Assembly (NCBI GenBank): GCA_017400415.1 | Contig: JAFPTE010000185.1 | Location: 1 to 12,965, forward strand | DNA from: Oscillospiraceae bacterium | Lineage (GTDB): Bacteria; Bacillota; Clostridia; Oscillospirales; Oscillospiraceae | Reading direction: 5' to 3' | Length of the DNA stretch: 12,965 nt | Part shown: piece after piece, positions 1 through 7,251 of the stretch | Layout: each line of letters starts with the position of its first letter | Numbering within the stretch: position 1 is the stretch's first letter | Notes under the pieces: generated by a model | Told to the model about the DNA's origin: nothing | The model's database searches: none | What the model saw: only the letters and a program-made list of their open reading frames with translations | Translations under genes and position numbers: made by a program

Positions 1-951
1 AAGTATCTGCTGGGCACCGCCTTCGCCCGGCCCATCATCGGCAAGAAGCTGGCCGAGGTGGCTCTGGCTGAGGGCGCCGACGCCATCGCCCACGGCTGCA
101 CCGGCAAGGGCAACGACCAGGTCCGGTTTGAGCTGGCCATCAAGCATTTCGCCCCCAACATGCCCATCATCGCCCCCTGGAGGGAGTGGAGCATCAGGAG
201 CCGGGACGAGGAAATCGACTACGCCGAGGCCCACAATGTGCCTCTGAAAATCAGCCGTGAGACCAATTACTCCAAGGACAAGAACCTGTGGCACCTGAGC
301 CATGAGGGTCTGGACCTGGAGGACACGGGCAACGAGCCCCAGTACGAGAAGCCCGGCTTCCTGGAGATGGGCGTGAGCCCGGTCACCGCTCCGGACGAGC
401 CCACCTACGTGACTCTGGAGTTCGAGAAGGGCGTGCCCGTGGCCCTGGACGGGGAGAAGATGAGCGCCAAGAACATCATCCTGAAGCTCAACGAGCTGGG
501 CGGCAGGAATGGCATCGGCATCCTGGACATCGTTGAAAACCGACTTGTGGGCATGAAGTGCAGGGGCGTTTACGAGACCCCCGGCGGCACCATCCTCTAC
601 AAGGCCCACACGGTTCTTGAGAGCCTGTGCCTGGACAAGATGACCATGCACGAGAAGCAGAAGCTGGCCATCACCTTCGGTGAGCTGGTGTACAACGGCC
701 AGTGGTTCACCCCCCTGCGGGAGGCCCTCTCCGCCTTCGTTGCCAAGACCCAGGAGAACGTGACCGGCAAGGTCCGGCTGAAGCTCTACAAGGGCAACAT
801 GATAAACGCCGGCGTCTGGAGCCCCTACTCCCTGTACTCCGAGCAGATTGCCACCTTCGGCGAGAGCGACTACAACCAGAAGGACGCACAGGGCTTCATA
901 AACCTCTATGGCCTGCCCATCAAGGTCAAGGCCATGGTGGACGGAAAATAA
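1..951 (+). CDS. argG: Argininosuccinate synthase, 5'-truncated by window edge
   Basis: ArgG joins citrulline and aspartate using ATP to give argininosuccinate, the penultimate step of arginine synthesis in the cytoplasm. The frame is open from base 1, so the start lies outside the window; 316 codons remain. The family is about 400 residues, so roughly 85-90 N-terminal residues, including the ATP-binding P-loop, are missing. Visible signatures include YLLGTAFARPIIGKK at the left edge and HGCTGKGNDQVRFE (window residues 31-44), the loop that binds citrulline and aspartate. Further on come APWREW, SRDEEIDYA, NLWHLSHEG and the C-terminal GVWSPYSLYS region. The reading frame is intact to the TAA stop. 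It is followed by a 58-base gap with a hairpin and then argC on the same strand. Nothing looks degenerate. The identification is secure from motif density; only the 5' end is unknown. Confidence 0.97.
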   Translation, partial: KYLLGTAFARPIIGKKLAEVALAEGADAIAHGCTGKGNDQVRFELAIKHFAPNMPIIAPWREWSIRSRDEEIDYAEAHNVPLKISRETNYSKDKNLWHLSHEGLDLEDTGNEPQYEKPGFLEMGVSPVTAPDEPTYVTLEFEKGVPVALDGEKMSAKNIILKLNELGGRNGIGILDIVENRLVGMKCRGVYETPGGTILYKAHTVLESLCLDKMTMHEKQKLAITFGELVYNGQWFTPLREALSAFVAKTQENVTGKVRLKLYKGNMINAGVWSPYSLYSEQIATFGESDYNQKDAQGFINLYGLPIKVKAMVDGK

Positions 952-957
952 ACACAA

Positions 958-985
958 TGGGCGCACTGCATACCCGGTGCGCCCA
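958..985 (+). other. GC-rich hairpin in the argG-argC gap
   Basis: A perfect 9-bp inverted repeat, TGGGCGCAC (958-966) and GTGCGCCCA (977-985), encloses a 10-base loop. It starts 7 bases after the argG stop and ends 15 bases before the argC ribosome site. No T-tract follows (the next bases are AATACCTATAG), so it does not look like a standard intrinsic terminator. More likely roles are an mRNA-stabilising or processing stem that uncouples argG from argC levels, or a partial terminator. No convincing ArgR box or promoter was seen beside it. The repeat is seen directly; its function is inference. Confidence 0.6.
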
Positions 986-1009
986 ATACCTATAGATAAG
1001 GGAGGACCT

Positions 1010-1936
1010 ATGACCAAGGTTTTTATTGACGGCTCCGCCGGGACCACGGGGCTGAGAATACGGCAGCGGCTGGCAGGCCGCAGGGACCTGACCCTGATAA
1101 CCCTGCCGGAGGAGCTGCGGAAGGACGAGAGCGCCCGGGCCTGGGCCATAAACTCGGCGGACGTGGTCTTCCTCTGCCTGCCGGATGAGGCCGCCCGCCA
1201 GGCAGCCGCCCTGGCAAAGGACGGCCCCGTGATAATCGACACCTCCACCGCCCACCGCACCTCGGAGGGCTGGGCCTACGGCTTTCCGGAGCTTCCGGGC
1301 CGCCGTGAGGCAATAAAGCGCTCCGGGCGCATCGCAAACCCCGGCTGCCACGCCAGCGGCTTTATCGCCCTGGTGGCCCCCCTGGCGGAGGCCGGGCTTC
1401 TGGACAAAAGCGCCCTTCTCACCTGCTTTTCCCTGACAGGCTACTCCGGCGGCGGCAAAAAGATGATAGCCCAGTATGAGGCAGACGAGCTGCCCCATGA
1501 GCTGAACTCCCCCCGGCAGTACGGCCTTTCCCAGAAGCACAAGCACCTGCCGGAGATGCAGCAGCAGTGCCGTCTGGACTATGCGCCGGTCTTCTGCCCC
1601 ATTGTGGCGAACTTCTACAGCGGCATGGAGGTGACGGTGAGTCTCTTCCCCTCCATGCTGAAGGGCACTCTGGAGGACGTCCGCCAGTGCTACCGGGACC
1701 TGTACCGGGGCCCCGTGGTGAAATACGCCCAGCCGGAGCTGGACATGCTGAGCGCAAACCTTATGGAGGGCCGGGACGACATGATAGTGACCGCCCTGGG
1801 CAACGAGGACCGCATAATCCTCACCTCACTTTTCGACAACCTGGGCAAGGGCGCCTCCGGCGCCGCCATTCAGAATATGAACATCGTTCTCGGCCTTGAC
1901 GAGACTGAGGGACTTAATATAAAGGAGACACTATGA
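1010..1936 (+). CDS. argC: N-acetyl-gamma-glutamyl-phosphate reductase, short (type 2) form
   Basis: ArgC reduces N-acetyl-glutamyl-5-phosphate to the semialdehyde with NADPH, the third step from glutamate to ornithine. The ATG at 1010 is chosen because GGGAGG (1000-1005) sits just upstream and the protein begins directly with the beta strand MTKVFIDGSAGTTG. The 308-residue product has the dinucleotide loop GSAGTTG (8-14), the nucleophile Cys113 in NPGCHASG, the KHKH segment with the likely general-base His179 (177-180), and the C-terminal DNLGKGASGAAIQNMN signature (276-291). Its length and the GSAGTTGLRI opening fit the less common short ArgC group (TIGR01851-like) better than the roughly 340-residue E. 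coli/Bacillus form. It overlaps argJ by 4 bases (ATGA). An in-frame ATG at 908 lies inside argG and lacks a ribosome site. Confidence 0.95.
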   Translation: MTKVFIDGSAGTTGLRIRQRLAGRRDLTLITLPEELRKDESARAWAINSADVVFLCLPDEAARQAAALAKDGPVIIDTSTAHRTSEGWAYGFPELPGRREAIKRSGRIANPGCHASGFIALVAPLAEAGLLDKSALLTCFSLTGYSGGGKKMIAQYEADELPHELNSPRQYGLSQKHKHLPEMQQQCRLDYAPVFCPIVANFYSGMEVTVSLFPSMLKGTLEDVRQCYRDLYRGPVVKYAQPELDMLSANLMEGRDDMIVTALGNEDRIILTSLFDNLGKGASGAAIQNMNIVLGLDETEGLNIKETL

Positions 1937-3150
1937 TTAAAACCGTTCCCGGCGGCGTCTGCGCCGCCAAAGGCTTTACTGCCGCCGGAATCCACTGCGG
2001 CATCCGGAAAAACAAATCCAAGAAGGACCTGGCCCTTATCATGAGCCGGGTACCCTGCACCGCCGCTGCGGTGTACACCTCCAACTTAGTCAAGGGCGCC
2101 CCCCTGACCGTCACCAAAAGCCACCTGGCGGACGGCAGGGCCCAGGCGGTCATCTGCAACAGCGGCAATGCCAACACCTGCAACGCCGACGGCATCGCCG
2201 TGGCGGAGGAGATGAGCGCCCTGGCGGCAGAGGCCCTGGGCCTTGCGCCGGAGGACGTTATCGTGGCCTCCACCGGCGTCATCGGCCAGCGGCTGGATAT
2301 TGCCCCCATCCGGGCTTCCCTGCCCGCTCTGGCCTCCCTTCTGAGCGAGGACGGGAGCCTTGCGGCCAACGAGGCCATCATGACAACGGACACGAAGCCC
2401 AAGGAGATTGCCGTGGAGTTTGAGCTGGGGGGCAAGACCTGCCATCTGGGCGGCATTGCCAAGGGCAGCGGCATGATCCACCCCAACCTCTGCACCATGC
2501 TGGTCTTCCTGACCACCGACGCCGCCATCTCCGCCGGGATGCTGCAGCTCGCCATCAAGGGGGACGTGCAGTCCACCTTCAACATGCTGAGCATCGACGG
2601 GGACACCTCCACCAACGACATGGTCTCTCTTATGGCAAACGGCCTGGCGGGCAACGAGCCCATCACCGCCCCGGGGAAGGACTTTGACGCCTTCATGAAG
2701 GCCCTGAACACCGTCACCGTCTGGCTGTGCCGGTCCATTGCCGCCGACGGAGAGGGCGCCACGAAGCTCATTGAGTGCTCCGTCACCGGCGCCGGCAGCC
2801 TGGCTTCCGCCCGGAAGGTGGCCAAGAGCGTGGTATGCTCCAGCCTCACCAAGGCCGCCATCTTCGGCGCCGACGCCAACTGGGGCAGGGTCCTCTGCGC
2901 CATCGGCTACGCCGGCGTGCCTGTTGACGTAAGCAAGGTGGACGTTTCCTTCCGGTCCGCCGCCGGGTCCGAGCTTGTGTGCAGAAACGGCGCCGGGGTG
3001 GACTTCTCCGAGGAGCGGGCCCTGGCCATTCTCAGGGAAAGCGAGATACATATAGATATCACCCTGGGAGACGGGGGCTTTGCCTCCACCGCCTGGGGCT
3101 GCGACCTGACCTATGAATACGTGAAAATCAACGGGGAGTACCGGACATGA
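1933..3150 (+). CDS. argJ: Glutamate N-acetyltransferase / ornithine acetyltransferase
   Basis: ArgJ moves the acetyl group from N-acetylornithine to glutamate, closing the acetyl cycle; some members also use acetyl-CoA. The 405 residues match the full family length. Family features are VASTGVIGQRL (111-121), with the Thr114-Gly115 oxyanion pair, and the autoprocessing motif KGSGMIHPNLCTML (177-190), with nucleophile Thr188. Also present are Glu274 in DGEGATK and the typical end TYEYVKINGEYRT. The enzyme should self-cleave before Thr188 into alpha and beta chains; here the residue before the Thr is Cys187 rather than the usual Ala. The ribosome site AAAGGAG (1921-1927) lies inside the argC end, and ATG overlaps the argC stop. 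No argA or argE is visible, so the mono- or bifunctional nature cannot be decided from this window. Confidence 0.96.
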   Translation: MIKTVPGGVCAAKGFTAAGIHCGIRKNKSKKDLALIMSRVPCTAAAVYTSNLVKGAPLTVTKSHLADGRAQAVICNSGNANTCNADGIAVAEEMSALAAEALGLAPEDVIVASTGVIGQRLDIAPIRASLPALASLLSEDGSLAANEAIMTTDTKPKEIAVEFELGGKTCHLGGIAKGSGMIHPNLCTMLVFLTTDAAISAGMLQLAIKGDVQSTFNMLSIDGDTSTNDMVSLMANGLAGNEPITAPGKDFDAFMKALNTVTVWLCRSIAADGEGATKLIECSVTGAGSLASARKVAKSVVCSSLTKAAIFGADANWGRVLCAIGYAGVPVDVSKVDVSFRSAAGSELVCRNGAGVDFSEERALAILRESEIHIDITLGDGGFASTAWGCDLTYEYVKINGEYRT

Positions 3151-4016
3151 ACGAGGTAATTCAGTTTACAAACGCCCAGCGGGCCCAGGTGCTGACCCAG
3201 GCTCTGCCCTATATCCGGCAGTACACGGGCCAGGTGGTCTTCGTGAAGTACGGCGGCAACGCCATGGTGAGCCCGGAGCTGCGGGAGCAGGTCATGGAGG
3301 ACCTGGTGCTTCTGTGGCTGGTGGGCGTGAAGGTGGTGCTGGTCCACGGCGGCGGGCCGGAGATCAGCGACCTTATGAACCGGCTGGGCAAGGCCCCCCG
3401 GTTCGTGAACGGCCTGCGGGTCACAGACAAGGAGACCGTGGACATTGTCCAGATGGTCCTGGCCGGCAAGGTGAACAAGACCCTGGTAAACCTTCTGGAG
3501 ATGAAGGGCGGCAAGGCCATGGGCATCTCCGGCATGGACGGCAGACTTATCGAGGCGGAGATGAAGGACCCGGCCTTGGGCTATGTGGGCCGGATAACGA
3601 AGGTGAACGCAGAGCCCATCAGGGACCTGCTGGAGAAGGGCTACATCCCTGTTGTCTCCACCGTGGGCTGCGACGGCGAGGGCAACGTTTACAACATCAA
3701 CGGCGACACGGCCGCCGCCTTCCTGGCCGGAGCCATGGGGGCCAAGCGTCTTATTATGATGACGGATATCGCCGGGGTCCTCCGGGACAAGAACGACCCC
3801 TCCACCCTTATTTCCCGTCTGACGGTGGACGAGGCCGTGGCCCTCTTCAAGGAGGAGGTCATCGCCGGCGGCATGATACCCAAGGTGGAATGCTGCGTGG
3901 ACGCACTGAATCACGGCGTGGGCAGCGTCAGCATAATGGACGGCCGGGTGCCCCACTCCATTCTGATGGAGCTTCTGACGGATGAGGGCGCCGGCACCAT
4001 GGTTACGAGGGACTGA
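3147..4016 (+). CDS. argB: Acetylglutamate kinase, probably arginine-inhibited form
   Basis: ArgB phosphorylates N-acetylglutamate with ATP, the committed step of the acetyl cycle. The 289-residue protein has the amino-acid-kinase fold motifs: Lys34 with GGN (KYGGNAM), HGGG (67-70), Arg91 in NGLRVTD, NINGD (183-187), MTDIAGVL with Asp207, and Lys246 in GGMIPKVE. It carries about 25 residues ahead of the first beta strand, including an ALPYIRQYTG segment. This matches the extra N-terminal helix of hexameric, arginine-feedback-inhibited kinases such as that of Pseudomonas, and is absent from the arginine-insensitive E. coli enzyme. The C-terminal TDEGAGTMV also fits that class. Feedback inhibition is therefore a good inference. 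The start overlaps the argJ stop by 4 bases (ATGA), with GGGGAG at 3133-3138 as ribosome site. Confidence 0.96.
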   Translation: MNEVIQFTNAQRAQVLTQALPYIRQYTGQVVFVKYGGNAMVSPELREQVMEDLVLLWLVGVKVVLVHGGGPEISDLMNRLGKAPRFVNGLRVTDKETVDIVQMVLAGKVNKTLVNLLEMKGGKAMGISGMDGRLIEAEMKDPALGYVGRITKVNAEPIRDLLEKGYIPVVSTVGCDGEGNVYNINGDTAAAFLAGAMGAKRLIMMTDIAGVLRDKNDPSTLISRLTVDEAVALFKEEVIAGGMIPKVECCVDALNHGVGSVSIMDGRVPHSILMELLTDEGAGTMVTRD

Positions 4017-4020
4017 TAAG

Positions 4021-5184
4021 ATGACTATAACGGAAACCGACAAAAAATACATCGCCCATACCTATAACCGCTTCCCGGTGGAGCTTGTAAGCGGCAGAGG
4101 CAGCCGCTTTACGGATACCGCCGGCAAGGAGTACATCGACCTGGGCAGCGGCATCGGCGTCACCGCCTTCGGCACCGGAGATGAGGAGTGGAAAAGGGCC
4201 GTAACGGAGCAGCTGGATAAGCTCCAGCACACCTCCAACCTCTACTATACGGAGCCCTGCGCCAGGCTGGCGGAGCTCATCTGCACCCGGACCGGCATGA
4301 GCCGGGTCTTCTTTTCCAACTCCGGGGCGGAGGCCAACGAGTGCGCCATCAAGGCCGCCCGGAAGTACGCCGCCGAGCACAAGGGCCCGGATTATTACAC
4401 CATCGTCACCCTTAAAAACAGCTTCCACGGCCGGACCCTCACCACCCTGGCCGCCACAGGGCAGGATGGCTTCCACAAGCTCTTTGCCCCCCTGACTCCG
4501 GGCTTCGCCTACGCAGACGCAAACGACCTGGAGGGCACCGTCGCCCTTGCAAGAGGGGTGAAGGCCGCCGGCATTATGATTGAGTGCGTTCAGGGCGAGG
4601 GCGGCGTTCTCCCCCTGAGCGCCGATTACGTGAAGGGGCTTTACGACTTCTGCCAGGCGGAGGATATCATCCTCATGGCAGACGAGGTCCAGACCGGCAA
4701 CGGAAGGACCGGGCGGCTCTACGCCTACGAAAACTTCGGCATAAAGCCGGACCTTTTCTCCACCGCCAAGGGCCTGGGCGGCGGCCTGCCCATCGGGGCC
4801 ACGGTGCTGGGGGAAAAGCTTGCGGATATCTTCTCCTTCGGGGACCAGGGCTCCACCTTCGGCGGAAACCCGGTGGCCTCCGCCGGAGCCTACAGCATCC
4901 TCTCCCGCATTGACGAGGCCCTGCTGGCCTCCGTCCGGGAGAAGAGCGCATACATATTTGGTGAGCTCACCGGGGCACCGGGGGTGAAAAGCGTCAGCGG
5001 ACTGGGCCTTATGATAGGCATACTGCCGGAAAAGCCCGCCCGCCAGGTGGTCACGGAGTGCCTTGAAGGGGGCGTTCTGTGCCTGACCGCCAAGGAAAAG
5101 GTGCGGCTCCTGCCCGCTCTCAACATACCCTTTGATGACCTTAAAACCGCCGTGGCCGTTCTGAAATCGGCACTGGCAGACTGA
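4021..5184 (+). CDS. argD: Acetylornithine aminotransferase (class III, PLP)
   Basis: ArgD transfers an amino group from glutamate to N-acetylglutamate semialdehyde, giving N-acetylornithine; relatives can also act on succinyl-diaminopimelate. The 387-residue product shows the class III fold: NSGAEANECAIKAAR (100-114, cofactor phosphate loop), NSFHGRTL (133-140), QGEGG (191-195), ADEVQTGNGRTG (220-231, Asp221 to the pyridine nitrogen) and STAKGLGGGLPIGA with the PLP lysine Lys250. STFGGNP (278-284) is also conserved. The ATG at 4021 is chosen over the in-frame ATG at 3982 because that one lies inside argB and would add 13 residues without homology; GAGGGA at 4007-4012 serves the later start. 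It lies 4 bases after argB. Position in the arg operon supports the acetylornithine role over other class III aminotransferases. Confidence 0.94.
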   Translation: MTITETDKKYIAHTYNRFPVELVSGRGSRFTDTAGKEYIDLGSGIGVTAFGTGDEEWKRAVTEQLDKLQHTSNLYYTEPCARLAELICTRTGMSRVFFSNSGAEANECAIKAARKYAAEHKGPDYYTIVTLKNSFHGRTLTTLAATGQDGFHKLFAPLTPGFAYADANDLEGTVALARGVKAAGIMIECVQGEGGVLPLSADYVKGLYDFCQAEDIILMADEVQTGNGRTGRLYAYENFGIKPDLFSTAKGLGGGLPIGATVLGEKLADIFSFGDQGSTFGGNPVASAGAYSILSRIDEALLASVREKSAYIFGELTGAPGVKSVSGLGLMIGILPEKPARQVVTECLEGGVLCLTAKEKVRLLPALNIPFDDLKTAVAVLKSALAD

Positions 5185-5194
5185 GGAGGACAAT

Positions 5195-6178
5195 ATGGAC
5201 CTTAAAGGCAAGAGCTTTCTGAAGCTTCTGGACTTCACGCCGGACGAAATCGAATATTTTCTGGACCTGGCCGCCGATCTGAAGGCCAAGAAGCACGCCC
5301 ATATCCCCCACAGGTACTGTGAGGGCAGGAACGTGGCTCTGATTTTCGAGAAGACCAGCACCCGGACCCGCTGCAGCTTTGAGGTGGCGGCGGCGGACCT
5401 GGGGATGAATGCCGTTTACCTGGACCCCAAGGCCAGTCAGATTGGCAAAAAGGAGAGCATTGAGGATACGGCCCGGGTCCTGGGCCGGATGTTCGACGGC
5501 ATCGAGTACCGGGGCTACGGCCAGGAGCGGGTGGAGGCCCTGGCGAAATACTCCGGCGTTCCCGTCTGGAACGGCCTTACAAACGAGTTCCACCCCACCC
5601 AGATCCTGGCGGACTTTCTCACCATCCGGGAGCATTTCGGCTCCCTCAGAGGCAAAAAGCTTGTCTACATGGGTGACGCCCGGTACAACATGGGCAACTC
5701 CCTTATGGTGGGCTGTGCCAAAATGGGCCTGCACTTTGTGGCCTGCGCCCCGGAGAAATACTTCCCGGACCCGGCCCTTATCGAGACCTGCCGCCAGCTG
5801 TGCAAAGAGTCCGGCGGCAGCATTGAGTTTATAACGGACCCCCGGGCGGCAGTCACCGTCGCCCACGTTATCTATACGGACGTGTGGGTCTCCATGGGCG
5901 AGCCGGACGAGGTCTGGGCGGAGCGGATTTCGGACCTGACCCCCTACCGGGTCACCGGCGAGCTCATGGCCCTGGCGGGGAGCCAGTGCCGGTTCATGCA
6001 CTGCCTGCCCTCCTTCCACGACCTGGAGACCGAGACCGGCAGAGCCGTTTACGAAAAGTTCGGCATCGACTGCATGGAGGTGACCGATGAGGTCTTCCGC
6101 TCCCCCGCCTCCATCGTCTTTGACGAGGCCGAAAACCGCATGCACACCATCAAGGCCGTCATGGCCGCAACCCTATGA
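5195..6178 (+). CDS. argF: Ornithine carbamoyltransferase
   Basis: ArgF condenses ornithine with carbamoyl phosphate to give citrulline. The 327-residue protein has every family signature: FEKTSTRTR (51-59, carbamoyl-phosphate binding), HPTQ (133-136), DVWVSMGE (229-236, ornithine loop) and HCLP (269-272, Cys270 near ornithine). The C-terminal segment SIVFDEAENRMHTIKAVM closely resembles the E. coli ArgI/ArgF end. The ribosome site GGAGGA (5185-5190) begins directly after the argD stop, leaving a 10-base gap between the genes. The 3' end overlaps carA by 4 bases (ATGA). Placement directly before carAB couples the carbamoyl-phosphate maker and user, so an anabolic role is preferred over the catabolic ArcB role; no arcA or arcC is present. 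Confidence 0.96.
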   Translation: MDLKGKSFLKLLDFTPDEIEYFLDLAADLKAKKHAHIPHRYCEGRNVALIFEKTSTRTRCSFEVAAADLGMNAVYLDPKASQIGKKESIEDTARVLGRMFDGIEYRGYGQERVEALAKYSGVPVWNGLTNEFHPTQILADFLTIREHFGSLRGKKLVYMGDARYNMGNSLMVGCAKMGLHFVACAPEKYFPDPALIETCRQLCKESGGSIEFITDPRAAVTVAHVIYTDVWVSMGEPDEVWAERISDLTPYRVTGELMALAGSQCRFMHCLPSFHDLETETGRAVYEKFGIDCMEVTDEVFRSPASIVFDEAENRMHTIKAVMAATL

Positions 6179-7251
6179 GCCGGGCGTATCTGGTGCTGGC
6201 CAACGGCCAGCGTTTTGAGGGCGAGGCCATAGGCGCCCGGGCGGAGAGCATCGGGGAGCTGGTTTTCACCACCGGCATGGTGGGATATCTGGAGACCCTC
6301 TCGGACCCCAGCTACGCCGGCCAGATTATAATGCAGACCTTCCCCCTCATCGGCAACTACGGGGTCATCACCCCGGACCTGGAGGGGCGCCCCGCCTGCC
6401 GGGGCTACGTCTGCCGGGAGCTCTGCGCCGCCCCCTCCAACTTCCGCAGCGAATATGAGCTGGACCGGTTCCTGAAGGAAAACCGCATTCCCGGCATCAC
6501 CGGCGTGGACACCCGGGCCATAACCCGCCTCATCCGTGAGGAGGGCGTTATGAACGCCGCCATAGTCTACGACCTGCCTGCGGACATGGCCGCCATCCGG
6601 TCCTACTCCGTCCGGAACGCCGTGGCCTCCGTCAGCACCGGCACCGTGGAGTACCATGCCCCGGAGGGGAAGGTGCGCTTCCGGGTGGCCCTTATGGACT
6701 ACGGCGCCAAGAAAAACATCATCCGCTGCCTTCTGAAGCGGGGCTGCCACGTGACGGTTTACCCATACAACACCCCGGCGGAGGTGGTTCTGGCCTCCCG
6801 GCCGGACGGCATCATGCTCTCCAACGGCCCCGGGGACCCGGCGGAAAACCTGGGCCCCATCCGGGAGATACGGAAAATGCTGGGCCAGGCGCCCATCTTC
6901 GGCATCTGCCTGGGCCACCAGCTGACGGCCCTGGCCGCCGGCGGCAAGACCTATAAGCTCAAGTACGGCCACCGGGGCGGCAACCAGCCCGTTACGGACC
7001 TTCTGGAGGGCCGCACCTACATCACAAGCCAGAACCACGGCTACGCCGTGGACGCCGCCGCCCTGCCCTACGGGGCCCTTCTGCGCTACGTGAACGCCAA
7101 CGATATGAGCTCCGAGGGCATAGACTACCCGGCCCTCAGGTGCTTCACGGTCCAGTTCCACCCGGAGGCCGCCTCCGGGCCCCACGACACGGAATTTCTC
7201 TTTGACAGATTCATGGATATGATGGGAGGGGAGAGCCTTGCCCAGAGATAA
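6175..7251 (+). CDS. carA: Carbamoyl-phosphate synthase small (glutaminase) subunit
   Basis: CarA hydrolyses glutamine and passes ammonia to CarB through an internal tunnel. The 358 residues split into the N-terminal CPSase small-subunit domain (about 1-165, with GELVFTTGMVGYLETLSDPSYAGQ) and a class I glutamine amidotransferase domain (about 168-350). The catalytic triad is visible: Cys245 in FGICLGHQ, and His329 and Glu331 in VQFHPEA. The supporting motifs SNGPGDP (216-222) and SQNHGYAVD are present. The ATG at 6175 overlaps the argF stop by 4 bases, and no strong ribosome site stands out, which suggests translational coupling to argF. The 3' end overlaps the following carB by 14 bases. Together with carB this forms a glutamine-dependent synthase, here presumably supplying the arginine pathway. 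Confidence 0.97.
   Translation: MSRAYLVLANGQRFEGEAIGARAESIGELVFTTGMVGYLETLSDPSYAGQIIMQTFPLIGNYGVITPDLEGRPACRGYVCRELCAAPSNFRSEYELDRFLKENRIPGITGVDTRAITRLIREEGVMNAAIVYDLPADMAAIRSYSVRNAVASVSTGTVEYHAPEGKVRFRVALMDYGAKKNIIRCLLKRGCHVTVYPYNTPAEVVLASRPDGIMLSNGPGDPAENLGPIREIRKMLGQAPIFGICLGHQLTALAAGGKTYKLKYGHRGGNQPVTDLLEGRTYITSQNHGYAVDAAALPYGALLRYVNANDMSSEGIDYPALRCFTVQFHPEAASGPHDTEFLFDRFMDMMGGESLAQR
7224..7240 (+). promoter_or_regulatory. Ribosome site and TTG start of carB inside carA
   Basis: GGGAGGGGAG (7224-7233) lies within the carA 3' end, 4-8 bases before the TTG at 7238-7240. This TTG starts a protein reading PRDKSIKKVLVIGSGPIVIGQ, which aligns with the known CarB N-terminus (E. coli MPKRTDIKSILILGAGP). 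The polypurine run offers two overlapping Shine-Dalgarno registers. No ATG or GTG alternative fits the family N-terminus, so the TTG start is well supported. Confidence 0.85.

Noticed and set aside
908..1009. Upstream in-frame ATG of argC at 908
   Set aside because: It lies inside argG, lacks a ribosome site, and adds 34 residues with no family similarity.
952..1009. ArgR operator or promoter before argC (for example the TATAGAT stretch at 991-997)
   Set aside because: No -35 box at a suitable distance and no AT-rich ArgR-type palindrome could be found, so neither is annotated.
3982..4020. Upstream in-frame ATG of argD at 3982
   Set aside because: It lies inside argB and adds 13 residues not typical of ArgD; the ATG at 4021 has better context.
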